64,000 nt of DNA from Rostrohypoxylon terebratum (taxonomy: Eukaryota; Ascomycota; Sordariomycetes; Xylariales; Hypoxylaceae): positions 124,001 through 188,000 of the forward strand of contig MU385889.1 of the NCBI GenBank assembly GCA_022497145.1, written 5' to 3'. Made by a program: the position numbers and the translations under genes. The notes beneath the pieces were generated by a model. That model was not told the origin of the DNA and searched no databases. It saw only the letters and a program-made list of their open reading frames with translations. Below are positions 22,740 through 33,517 of this stretch, piece by piece. Each line of letters begins with the position of its first letter. Position 1 is the stretch's first letter.

Positions 22740-25050
22740 TCAGCAGTCTGGCTGACTAACGGGAATGTTGAGTGGCACGCTGGTAGCCAAGCCGCTAAGG
22801 CTCGTCTCCTTGAACTCGTTGCGCATGCCTTGCGCAGTGACACGCATGGCACGGATAGCATCGTCCAGTCTGACTTTAGGCGTGCCCGCCTCGCTGCTAA
22901 GGGCCAGGTTCGCGCTCGAGATAGCTTTGACGGCACCTAAGGCGTTGCGCTCGATGCATGGAGCTTGGACGAGACCGCCAATGGGATCGCATGTCAGTCC
23001 TAAGTTGTGTTCGATACCGATTTCCGCTGCTTGTTCAATCACTTCAGGGCTCGCGCCCATACAAGCTGCGAAAGCGCCAGCAGCCATCGAGCAGGCCACT
23101 CCCACTTCAGCCATGCATCCCCCCTCAGCTGCGGAGATAGTCGCTCCACGCTTGTACAACATTCCGATCGCAGATGCCGTGAGAAGAAAGGTAAGAATAT
23201 CTCGCTCGACATCGTCACTGATGAACTCGATTAGATACTTGAGTACGGCAGGTATGATACCCGCTGCGCCGTTGGTCGGTGCCGTCACAATTCGCCCACC
23301 GGCTGCATTCGTCTCATTGACAGCAATGGCGTAAACAGACAGGTAGTCCATTGCTGGAAATGTCGTGCGGCGAGGAGGCGTTGGCCTAATCGGGTGATAA
23401 ACGTCGCCATGTATTCGTAAAGGGCCCTGCCGCCCAATGACACTTCTTCGGTTCTGCGAGGCGAGTCCTTTCTTAGATAACTCCGACATGACCGTATTCG
23501 TTGGCGGTGTAGGGCTATCGTCGCCGTTTGAGAACAATTGCGTCTGTGATATAGGTGTGCCCGACGATTGTGTATGAGAAGGGTAGAGGCCCCTCGTCAA
23601 TCGCTTATAAAGGGCCGGTGCTCGCCTGTGTAATTTAAGGGATCCCGGCAATAGTGAATCAAGGGGTGCTTGAACGCCTTCCAGTATGCTGTCATCCATC
23701 ACTTCCCAGATTTTCATCAATTTCTTGTATATCTCGTCATCCGTATACCCGTGGCTCTTCTCATTCTCGTACACTAGTTGTGCTATAGTCAAGTTATGCT
23801 TATGACATAGAGCCAGTAAACTGCGCGCGTCGCGGAATGGATAGCGGGGTTGTGTGGACGTAGTCTTAGTGCCTGTAGCCTCGGCCGCTGAATCTGTAGT
23901 TGTAATGGGAGAGCTATCTGTTCCCATTTGCGAACTTGTCTTAACTAGAGCCGTTGACTCCTCGGCGTCTTCGTCTAGGGACTTGATTTCGGAGCCAGTC
24001 CTACGGTCTCCCGCCGCGTCTGCTCTCCTAATCTCTTTGTAGAACAAATTTTCGGCCAAATCAGCCGGATGCCCCCCGCTTCCCTCTGTTTGAAGCTCCG
24101 TAGCGTCGGTTGCGGCGAGCTCCGCAGCTTGACTTTTAGCTGCAGCCGTAGCGGCAGTCGATAATGCACCATTTACGACGAAACCACCACCCACACTGAA
24201 AAACTCGTTAGTTGCGAGTAGCGTTCCTTGATCATCAAATACCATAAAGCGCATTCCATTACTGTGCACGGGCAACTTCTTGCCCCATTCCCACTTGAAA
24301 TCTTTCTCGTAGTCGAAGTCGATTTCTTTGCCTTTACCCTCTGGAAGCCCGTGACCTAAGAACAATTTCTTGTCCTTCTTGATCTGTTTGAAGCGAATAG
24401 GCACGTAAGACGTGTCAACTGTCTCAACGCTTGCGGACTCGAGGCCCAGTAATAGAGCAGAGGGTGTCATGCTATTGATGTCAAATGTTAGCATATATCA
24501 CTATGGTAGCTTTAGACGAGTTGTAGTCATAAGCTCGTGTCAGAATTCCGAAAATGATATCGAACAAAATTGGCAAACCCGAATTCCCAGACAGTTGAGT
24601 GAGGAATGGTTATGTGTTGAATACATACTGGCCCTCTCCGGTCAGTGCAAGACTGCCATAAATTGAGATGCGTATCTTGTGCACCTTGTCTAGCAAGCGG
24701 GCCTCAACTAGATCGGCTACGAAAATACCACCAGCGCGCATAGGCCCAACCGTATGTGAGGAAGAAGGCCCGATACCGACAGAGAAAAGATCGAATGTCG
24801 ATATAACGGCATGTTCGTGATCGGCTTCACTGTAAGTCCCGGATTGCGCATCGTCATTGTTGCTGAAGCTAGCTGGCGTCGTACTCAGATATCGAGTTTG
24901 TAACTTGCGCGACGAAATTGCCGCTATACGATCCCATTTTAAATGGGTTGTCCCAGCAGGGTTGGTCTGCCATCTCGTCGTCGCCCTCCGAGATGTTATG
25001 CTAACAGCATTGCGAAGCAGGTTGAGCTGCTTCACTGCTGAGCGGCTCAT
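22740..25050 (-). CDS. Iron-sulphur L-serine dehydratase, predicted mitochondrial; 2 exons
   Basis: Converts L-serine to pyruvate and ammonia using a [4Fe-4S] cluster. Model on the minus strand: 25050-24629 and 24471-22740, intron 157 bp; the junction gives GEGHMTPSALLLGLES. Length ~717 residues. The N terminus is Arg/Ser rich without acids and contains RYLSTTPAS, a likely mitochondrial presequence. SSSHTVGPMRA is the beta-domain serine-binding motif; the alpha domain shows NAAGGRIVTAPTNGAAGIIPAVL and the cysteines EGGCMAEVGVACSMAAGAFAAC, LTCDPIGG and VQAPC. Two inserts are absent from bacterial enzymes: an Ala/Ser/Thr-rich stretch of about 90 residues after the beta domain and a 75-residue Pro/Ser-rich one before MDYLSVYAIAVNE. 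Typical eukaryotic serine dehydratases are PLP enzymes, so this bacterial-type form may reflect old lateral transfer (inference). Confidence 0.92.
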
Positions 25051-26332
25051 CGCGAGTTAATGATGTTGGTAGCGAGTGGATAAGATTGAAGATGAAATGA
25101 AAGTGAATAGTTGAGATGACTATATGTAGGTCCAAATTAAGGATGAACATCTATTAGTAGTGAATCGAGCTCATTGATAAATGTATTCCCCCGCAAATAA
25201 AGACGAACATTGAATGAAATATTTATCGAAAATCGGAAATTCGGTAACCACAATCGAATTGTTGAACGTAAGCACGATCCAATGATGTGACTGCGATTTC
25301 CAAAAACGCAAGTTACTGGAGACAGTTTGGGGAAGCTTAGACCCAGGATCTGACGTCGAACCTTTCCTCCCGTCCCTGAAGGAGATCTTGTAGCGCTGTA
25401 GGCACTCTGGCACTGTACTTAATGTGGTACGTACCTACTTCAGATACCCGAAAATACGATAACCTTGAAGTGTTTTTTTTTGGTGGGGTACCGTATATGA
25501 TTGATGCCAATCAGATGAAATCTTGATTAAACTTCGTAAATACCCGGACTTATTGATACTTAAAATATCACATGAAACCAGCGGTGAAAAGCTTTGCGGT
25601 AAGACATTATCTTTGTGGGCTTAAGGATTGGTTGTTAGTTGGGTGCGCGAAATGCTCATCTTTACCGACAAAGATAAGAGTCGTCCGAGGCTCCTAGGCT
25701 CTAGCAAAGCTAGATGTACCCACCGTACAAGTACCGGCTCGAATGCTTAGATCCTCGCGTCTTTGCTCTCTCATATGAATTCGGATAATTAAAAATGTAA
25801 GCTGGTTTTGAACAGTTCCTTGGATTGTCAAACTCACCGACACATGTCTATTCCTGCTCAAGCACCTCTTAAATTCAAGTTAGACTTGATAGACGGGCAC
25901 AGTCTATCAGTCGGCCACACAAATCTCGTACATATTATAGGTAACGTGGGGCCCCATGGGTACATCTCATCGATAGTAGATACAGGTTGCAATGTTCATT
26001 TCATTCTCTTTGATCCTTATTGTTCGTAAATAGCAATGTCCGGCACTGCTCATCTTCGAGTTTCCCATTATGTTAGTTTGGCGTATTATACACCTTATGG
26101 TAGATATATTTTTTTAGGTCGTCATTGTCGCACCAGAATCAAAGCAGGCTTCTGTGGCGGCAACATATAAATATGGACGAGTCGACACTGCTCATACTAT
26201 GACATGTGCAGTGGCCCTGTCGCCTCTGTGAATGCGGTCGCGTTCGTTTACTGACTTTTAGTATACGGCGCCATTTTGTTGTCGTCAACGGGAAAATCGG
26301 CATATCGATTGATATAGAGGACCAGTCGAAGA
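25051..26332. other. Intergenic region, with a possible gene relic
   Basis: Upstream of the serine dehydratase (first 100-150 bp presumed promoter). It contains an eight-T run near 25473-25480 and the possible coding relic at 25847-26250 (separate entry). Otherwise nothing is recognised. Confidence 0.55.
25847..26250 (+). pseudogene. Possible relic of a small-protein gene (DUF3237-like character)
   Basis: The first frame begins MSIPAQAPLKFKLDLIDG and goes on HTNLVHIIGNVGPHG, which resembles the start of fungal DUF3237-type proteins. After a stop at 26028-26030, protein-like sequence resumes in other frames: TAHLRVSHYVSL near 26045-26085 and VVIVAPESKQASVAATYKYG near 26120-26180. No set of normal introns joins these pieces, so I read it as decayed, or as several short exons I cannot place. 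The family assignment is weak and from memory. Confidence 0.25.
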
Positions 26333-27139
26333 TCAGCAGTCTTTCGTCGGGTTTACGGGCTGAGCTCCTTTAAGACACTTAACCAAGGCTTGCCATCTGA
26401 TCCTCAGCACCCTCGTATTACCTTTCCACTCACCCTCGCACCTTTTCCCCGAGGGATGGGCGCGATGAAATTCGCACCAAAATCTCGAGTGGTCGTTGGC
26501 GTCGACGTAGATGGCGATCTTCGGGATTTTGGACTCTTCTAAGAACTTGAGGAAGTTCTGGAATGGTGTCTTCGTGATAAAACGAGGAGCCTTTATCACC
26601 GATGACTCTCCCTGTTTTCCCACGACACTGATATCTTCGCAAGCGAATGTGTCATCCTCGATGCCCCAAAATTCCCAATTTGGAAAGCGACTTCCGATTT
26701 CCAGTTTCAAACATCGAAGTTTCCCCCCTTCGGCCATCTCACGCAGTGCACTTCCGTACGACTCCCCGAAAAGATAGATCTGGTCTTTGATGGCAAATCG
26801 GATAGTCAACGTTTGCACGTACTGCCGAGGAGCGACTCTTGTGATGGCTCCGGTCAAGAAGGGATCGGCCGTTCCTCTGAGCGACATATTATCGAGGTAA
26901 ACTTCTCGATAGAATATGGCAGCGGCCTCAGAATAGATGCGTTGGCATGTTAGGAATAAGTGAACAATGTCTCTATCGTGAACATCCCAATCAAGGATGA
27001 TGAGCTTCAGGATATGATCCCTTAACTCCGGGGGGAGATCGAAGAATTGAAAAGGTCCCTTCCAACATTTTGGAGGGGTGTACGTTTTTTGAGGTGGTTT
27101 CGGACGAAATGCAATAGATCTGCTCCCGAATTTTCCCAT
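26333..27139 (-). CDS. F-box-like hypothetical protein
   Basis: A 268-residue intronless frame with a proper ATG. After a basic N terminus, residues ~33-80 read FFDLPPELRDHILKLIILDW followed by IVHLFLTCQRIYSEAAAIFY, the usual pattern of fungal F-box-like proteins (LPxELRxxI ... LLxTCRxIYxEAxxxFY). The rest (residues 85-268) has no recognised substrate-binding repeats. Proteins of this kind are numerous in filamentous ascomycetes and are presumed to act as substrate adaptors in SCF ubiquitin ligases, but many are uncharacterised. The nearest neighbour (serine dehydratase) is on the same strand but not obviously linked. Confidence 0.75.
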   Translation of the reverse strand: MGKFGSRSIAFRPKPPQKTYTPPKCWKGPFQFFDLPPELRDHILKLIILDWDVHDRDIVHLFLTCQRIYSEAAAIFYREVYLDNMSLRGTADPFLTGAITRVAPRQYVQTLTIRFAIKDQIYLFGESYGSALREMAEGGKLRCLKLEIGSRFPNWEFWGIEDDTFACEDISVVGKQGESSVIKAPRFITKTPFQNFLKFLEESKIPKIAIYVDANDHSRFWCEFHRAHPSGKRCEGEWKGNTRVLRIRWQALVKCLKGAQPVNPTKDC

Positions 27140-27865
27140 TGTCCTACCCGGTTTGCCTACTACGAGTAGTCTAGGTAGTCATTGGTGGCGTCTACTACTG
27201 TGTGACGTCGAAGCTCGAGTAAATATAGATCTTAGATTCCCTTCTTTCTCTTCAAATGATCTGAGTTTATGAATGCAGTGTTATGTAAAATATGCTTGGT
27301 GAATAAGTGAGTCCAGCTCTGACTTTGCAACTAGGTATAGTTTGTATAGTTTGTAGATGTCTTATGGAGTTGAAGTAAAGGCGGTATGTCCAAGGTACTT
27401 TTAAAGTGCGGATCTAAGGTATCAATACCTGTATCGTCTCGCTACCAAATTATGTAATCCATATGGGGCTTGATGGGGTAGTACGGAGAACCTTCTTAGT
27501 GGACGGGTTCCATTTTAAATAAAAAAATGCAACCGCGCTCGCGTCTGTCCAGTGTTTCCCAGTGTTGCCCCCCTGTAATTATGGGGATCCACCCGCTGTG
27601 CTGGACCCTTGATTATCGAATCTCGTATCGTCAATTGTCACTTGGCAATTTCTTGAATGATTTCAATGTTGTACTTTGTGCATAACTTACTGTACTACTA
27701 GTAGTATTACGAGAGCAGACCACACTGGATTTCTCCTTTGGCGACTTCGTGATGCTCAGGAGCATACGTTGTCTTCGTTATCACGCATATTAATTCTTTT
27801 TCATGTCTTCATAGTAGCCTATACATTGTCTTCTGGGCATATTTTTGCCTGTTCTTTTTCTCGCA
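27140..27865. other. Intergenic region between divergent genes
   Basis: Lies between the minus-strand F-box-like gene and plus-strand GUP1, so it carries both promoters. It has repeated GTATAGTTTGTATAGTTTGTAG at about 27336-27357 and a T/C-rich stretch just before the GUP1 ATG. No gene is supported. Confidence 0.6.
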
Positions 27866-30039
27866 ATGGGTGTTGTCTCCTTTTTGCGCAAAGTCTACAA
27901 CCATGATACCCTCGACACTCGCTTTCTTATATCCACCTCCACACCTTATCAAACAGTTATAGAAGCGCGGGATGACCCGGTAGCAGCCAAGGAACGTGCT
28001 GCAAAACGGACTAGCAAAGCGCATACTTCGCGATGGAACACACCCGAATTCTACCTCTACTATGCGATTCTACTTTGGGTCATCCCCTATATGTTCTGGG
28101 TGGCATATGATTCTTCAAGACGTATGTCCTACACCGATCATAAAACTACATGCCCTTTATACACCTTGACACACTAACTAACTTGACTTGTAGCGACCGA
28201 TCCAAAATATAGGAGATATGAGCACCTACTCTCGGAAGGATGGATTCCAGGGCGCAAGATCGTAGGCCTTCTCACCAATTTGATTTTAAGTCTAAGTCTA
28301 AGAGACGGCTATAACTAATGACCCGAAGGACGCCTCCGATGCCCAATACCGTACCTTTCGAAACAATATCCCGTACATGACAGCCCTCCTAATCTTCCAC
28401 CCCCTCCTACGCCGATTATACAATTCGAGCGTATACCCGATAAAAGTAACAGGACAGTCCGCTCGACCAACCCCTGAAGAGGCGGACCAGAGACTGAACC
28501 AACGAGCCTCCTTCGATTTCGGCTTTGCGCTGATATATCTGGTTGCGCTTCATGGTGTTTCGGCCTTCAAAGTCCTTGCGATCCTTTACATGAATTACCA
28601 GGTCGCAACAGCCTTGCCTAGAAAGTCAGTGCCAGCTGCGACATGGATTTTCAACGTCGGTACATTGTTTGCGAACGAGTTGTGTAAGGGTTATAGGTTC
28701 GGAGACATCGCAACTCTAATCGCCGGAGCTCCCGTCCAAAACTCGCTTCTCGATTCGGGTCCTGCGTTGGTATCATGGGGTAGATGGCTTGACAGCTATG
28801 GCGGGCTGATGGGTCGTTGGGAAATTCTTTTTAACATTACCGTTTTGCGCCTGATTAGCTTCAATCTGGACTACTACTGGAGCTTAGACCGCAGAAGCTA
28901 CAGCCCTATCGAAGTGAGTTCTACCGTTCCGACTCCTCACCTCAACGCTCCACCAACCCATACCGATACCCATACTGATACTCCTAAGAAGAAGCAAGTC
29001 GACCCCTCCTCTCTCAGCGAACGAGATCGCGTATCCATTCCGGCCGAAGCGAAAGATTTCTCGTTCAGAAACTATGTCGCCTACGCCATTTACGCACCCC
29101 TATACCTCACCGGTCCGATCATCACCTTTAATGACTACATCTCCCAACTACGCTACAAGTCCGCCACCATCGAGCTTTCCCGCACGATCCGCTACGGAGT
29201 ACGATTCTTACTGGTCCTGCTCTCCATGGAAGTAATCCTGCACTACGACTACGTGCAGGCGATCTTGAAAGCGAACCCAGCCTGGGGCGAGTACACCGCT
29301 GCGCAGCTCAGCGTGCTCAGCTACTTCAACCTGCACTTTATCTGGCTGAAGCTTCTCCTCCCCTGGCGGTTCTTCCGCCTCTGGGCCCTGGTCGACGGCA
29401 TCGACCCCCCGGAGAACATGATCCGCTGCGTCAGCGACAACTGGAGCACGCTCGCCTTCTGGCGTTCCTGGCACCGCAGCTTCTACCGCTGGTCCCTGCG
29501 TTACATATACATCCCGCTTGGCGGGTCCAGCTTCAAGAGCCCCCGCGAAGCCGCCCGCTCCGTTCTTACTTACGTTCTGGTGTTCACGTTTGTGGCGCTG
29601 TGGCACGATATCCAGATGCGTCTGTTAATTTGGGGCTGGATGATTGTGTTTTTCATGCTCCCTGAAATGGCGGCTGGTTTCTTGTTTCCGAAACGTAAGT
29701 GGGAGGGCAGGCCGACGGCGTACCGTATGCTGTGCTGCGTGGGCGCTGTGGCGAATATTTTCATGATGATGTCGGCGAATTTGGTTGGCTTTGCGGTCGG
29801 CGTGGAGGGAATGAAGAGAATTATCGAGGGGATATTTAGGGACTTTTCCGGTGAGTTACTTTATTCTGCAGACCCCTTTTTTGTCTACTTATATGTCCAC
29901 CTATGTGTGCATGTGCTGACGGCGTGTTACAGGGTTGACTTTCCTCTTGGGGGCTTGCATAGCGCTCTTTGTAGGGGCGCAAGCCATGTTTGAGATTAGA
30001 GAGTCGGAGATGAGGCAAGGCATCAATCTGAAATGCTGA
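27866..30039 (+). CDS. GUP1: GUP1-like MBOAT O-acyltransferase; 4 exons
   Basis: GUP1 remodels GPI-anchor lipids in the ER as a membrane-bound O-acyltransferase; its old name comes from glycerol uptake. Model: 27866-28121, 28194-28261, 28329-29850, 29933-30039, 650 residues. The short exon 2 (68 nt) encodes KYRRYEHLLSEGWIPGRKI. The start is the first ATG, following a pyrimidine-rich leader. Around ten membrane segments are visible. MBOAT landmarks: SDNWSTLAFWRSWHRSFYRW and the FVALWHD segment with the conserved His at residue ~534. A soluble loop (~residues 305-350) is Pro/Thr/His rich with repeated THTDTHTDTPKKK. The last exon restores GLTFLLGACIALFVGAQAMFEIRESE. The family is secure; the orthologous role is inferred. 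Confidence 0.93.
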
Positions 30040-30418
30040 TCCCCTCACAGAAATACACCTGCATGACAAACATTTCGGATAGATGAGCTTGGTAGGCTCA
30101 CTCACTCGTATCATTGTATCATACAAATAGACAAAATTACTAGGTATATATATATATATAAATGTTCGAACCTATCATGACATTCCATATTGGATATATA
30201 CCATAGCACCTAAGCCTAATGACGAAATGCTGCGAACTCGCACGCAAGGGTATCCTTCCAAAAAAAGCATCACTCGCGACAACGCAATGCAAAGTCCCAA
30301 AATCCTAACCCGCTTTTTCTTCGAGGTTTCTCATGTATTACTTGGTTCTCCAAACGAACCTATCCATTGATCGCTCGTATCATTATTGAGACTTGGTGAG
30401 CCGCATCACGATCGCGAA
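30040..30418. other. Convergent 3' region with (TA)n
   Basis: Space between the convergent GUP1 and the minus-strand membrane-protein gene. It contains a (TA)n run at about 30142-30160. No gene is supported. Confidence 0.6.
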
Positions 30419-31549
30419 TCATTTACTCGCGAGCGCCTCCGACCCAACCATCTCCAATTCCACCGATTCGCTCCTATACGCGAACTTGCCCGTCCTTCCC
30501 ATCTTCTCCTCCGTGACATACCTCCTGGCCCAGATGACGAACTTGACAATGCCGAAGATCAGGATCGCGGCGACCGCGATGCCAAACACGTACGCGGCGA
30601 CCAGCGACCCCTGCCTACCCGGGTCGAGGAAGCTGTACGTGTAGAAGCCCTTGGTGGCGTGGGTGACGTAGGCGAGGGCCAGGTACAGGGCGAGGAGGAC
30701 GATGAGCCAGAGCACGTGGATCCAGGGCTGGGGCTCGGTGCGGGGGACCAGGATCTCGAAGAGCGCGAAGAAGCTGTTGAGGGCGTGCTGGCTGACGTTG
30801 GACCAGCCGTCGTAGGTCGTCGGGTACCAGGCGCTGCCGTACGAGTACAGGATCCCCCAGTACACGATGGTGACGAGGAAGGGGTAGCTGGTCACGGTGC
30901 TGTAGTACAGCGCGTGTAGAGCTTGCAGGGGACGCGGCCATTGCGCTAGGAGGGGCCGCCCGTACCGCGCGTAGGTGAAGGTGTGGACGGCGGCGATGGC
31001 GAGGTAGAAGGCCAGGCCCCAGTAGGTCAGCACGGTGAAGTAGGAGAACTCGGCGCGCGAGGCCTCGCACCCGCCTAAGTCAGAGTGTGCGCATTGGTAG
31101 CTGATGTTGAAGAGTAGGGTTATGAAGGCATAGAGGGACTGTGGTGTGGTTAGTTAAATACCTACATCTACATCTCGTACTCATATATGTTATGTAACCG
31201 AGACATTTGGGGTCCAAAATCTCGAAGTTTAGGGTGGTCCCAACTCCCGTAGATGGTTGCACAACAGAACTGAAGCACGCGACGCCAGAGCTATGTAAGT
31301 TGCAAGTCCCATGGATGTTCCCAGATAACTTGTCGTGAGCGACAGGTACAAACTTGCACAAGCTTGAATCCTTTCAACTTAAAAGCAACTACAAGACCGA
31401 CACCAACACCAAAAGCGAGAAGAAAAGATAAAACTTACAAACAGCCCTCGCAGCGCGGCCAACACATACGGCGATATTAGCCATGACGTGAAGAAACGAT
31501 TCGTCGGGTCCCAGGGGTCTGTCTCGAAAGCAAGGACGCGCGGCACCAT
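30419..31549 (-). CDS. Multipass membrane protein, unknown; 2 exons
   Basis: Model on minus strand: 31549-31439 and 31138-30419, with a 300-bp intron; 276 residues. Exon 1 (37 codons) starts MVPRVLAFETDPWDPTNRF, a good ATG context, and the phase-0 junction joins ALRGLF to SLYAFITLLFNISYQC. About six hydrophobic segments follow (for example VLTYWGLAFYLAIAAVHTF, STVTSYPFLVTIVYWGILY, LWLIVLLALYLALAYVTH, AAYVFGIAVAAILIFGIVKFVIW), with a short hydrophilic tail. The spacing of helices and Trp-rich loops resembles FAR-17a/AIG1-type and related fungal membrane proteins, but I cannot assign a family. Subcellular site is unknown. Confidence 0.7.
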
Positions 31550-33517
31550 CTTTGTTATCTCTTAGCTCGCCTAACGCTCTCCTATCTCTTCTACAGTATC
31601 TTTTCTCCTTTCTTCTCGCAAAAACGACTTTTGCGACAACGATTGTATTGGTATAATTGAACTACTAGGTAGGAAAGAGAACGAAAAGGACAAATGGGCA
31701 TTTAGGTATTATACAAAGAACACTTCTGAACTTGGCGCAGCACCTCGGCGGTGCCGTCAGAAAATAGACCAGTCCCCAGCCTCAACAAAGTTCAAAATTC
31801 AAACTTTAAACCCATAAGCAATATAATGTGGAAAGAGAAAAAAAGCCTTATAATTTTTTTCTCCCTTTATTCTACGCCGGCTTCTAGTTAATTACCTTAT
31901 GCAGCGGCCATCTAAATCCTAAGTAGGTATACGCTAGGCCCTGACTAACTAATATAGGCACCTATCTCGCGCTGCGCCTCGCTTACCTTGTAACTAAAAG
32001 CGCCTAGCCAGCACCCTAATCACTGTAACCAGGGCCCGGAAAAGGTTCATACATAGTACCTGTCTTCCCTCCTTAAGCTACCTGATCTCCACCCCCAGAG
32101 AAACCCGGGACGGGTATTGGCGCTAAAGCGGGGGGGAACTAATAGGTAGGTAGGTACTAGATAATAGCGCTTTCTCCTATTTCAAAAGTCACGTTGTAAA
32201 GTCCGCGCGTTCTCCAGATAGCGTCTGATGTTGTGCTGTGCGTATACGTGCGTAGATCTACCTGATACATATTAGGAACGCATCAGATGTAACGAAGCTG
32301 GAGTCAAGTGTGTGAAGATCATTCTCACATGATAACCAGCGATGATTACTTCGGAATAGAACGACGTAGTATCTTCCCCCCGTTGTTTGGAGTCCATTGT
32401 CGAAATACCTAGCTCCCTACGTAGGTAGGCCGATTTGTTTTTTTGTTTTTTTTTGGAAAAAAAAATCCTCAAGGAGACAATTTACTAAGCACATTGAAGA
32501 GCCTTATTGTACAAATATAGAAGCAATTCCGAGCATTGCTGACAAGGAAAATGATGTACATTCTTTCATGCAACACACGCGAGCGGGGACTGTTACGAGA
32601 TCGGATAATCTCCGATTACACGTGGCTGGGATCAAAGACATTTACCAATCACCAATCGCTATGAAAGATACGTCAAGGTACAGACCTTCTAGAAAGGAAA
32701 ACATCGTATGTACCTAGGTAGGTAAGGACACGGAAGCAAACACCTCCTTCATTTATAAAGCTCCAGTGCCGGCTAGGAAAAATTCGGCTCATGAGACAAC
32801 TAACTCACTTGAGAGACAAACTGAATATGGTTATCAACTTGGAAATGTTTTATTAACTACGATTAATTCGACAGCAATGAACCGCTGGGTGCTGGATTGT
32901 GCTTGATGATGTGCCCATGCCTCCGAACTCCTTAGAATCTCGAAAAAACATCGCTATGCCCTGTGACTACCCGTATCATACATCCGTACATTGTGTATAC
33001 ACATTAACCCAGTATGACTGACGATGAAAATGCTGATGTCTGTTTCGAAGAAAACATACATGATTTCATACTGGGAAAGTGTAGAAATAATTCCCGTCGG
33101 GGGGATCGCGATAACACAAGCTGTTATTCTACTCAAGAACAACGCCCCGTCTATTTCACCAACACACTCCCAAACCCTAATAATTGATAACAGGCCCCGG
33201 ATAAAATAAGGCTTGTTTCCATGTAGATATCAAATATAATGGCGTCAGATCGATAATGTAGAATGCTAGATATGGATGGCTTTTAGAATGGTCGGTCGTT
33301 TCTAGATTGGATCTAGACGCAAATGCAGCGTGCTGCGGGGCGCATGGCCGCGAAATACTGTCTCGGGTCTCCTCCCACATAGGCTATAGCATAATAAAGT
33401 TTAAAGTGCTTGCCGATCTCGAGTTGCGGGACACAACGATCGCCACCTATGACGATTGCCAAGTCCGAAGATCACAAGCCGTTTCTCCGACATGTGCATT
33501 TCTCCTCCATCAATTTC
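31550..33517. other. Intergenic region, about 2 kb
   Basis: No gene is supported. It contains GGTAGGTAGGTACTAG at about 32141-32160, an imperfect T-run then A-run (32436-32466) and ACCTAGGTAGGTAAGG at 32712-32727. Short open frames there have no signature. Confidence 0.6.

Noticed and set aside
30386..30919. A 177-residue plus-strand frame opposite the membrane protein gene
   Set aside because: Antisense shadow of a GC-biased exon, no family features.
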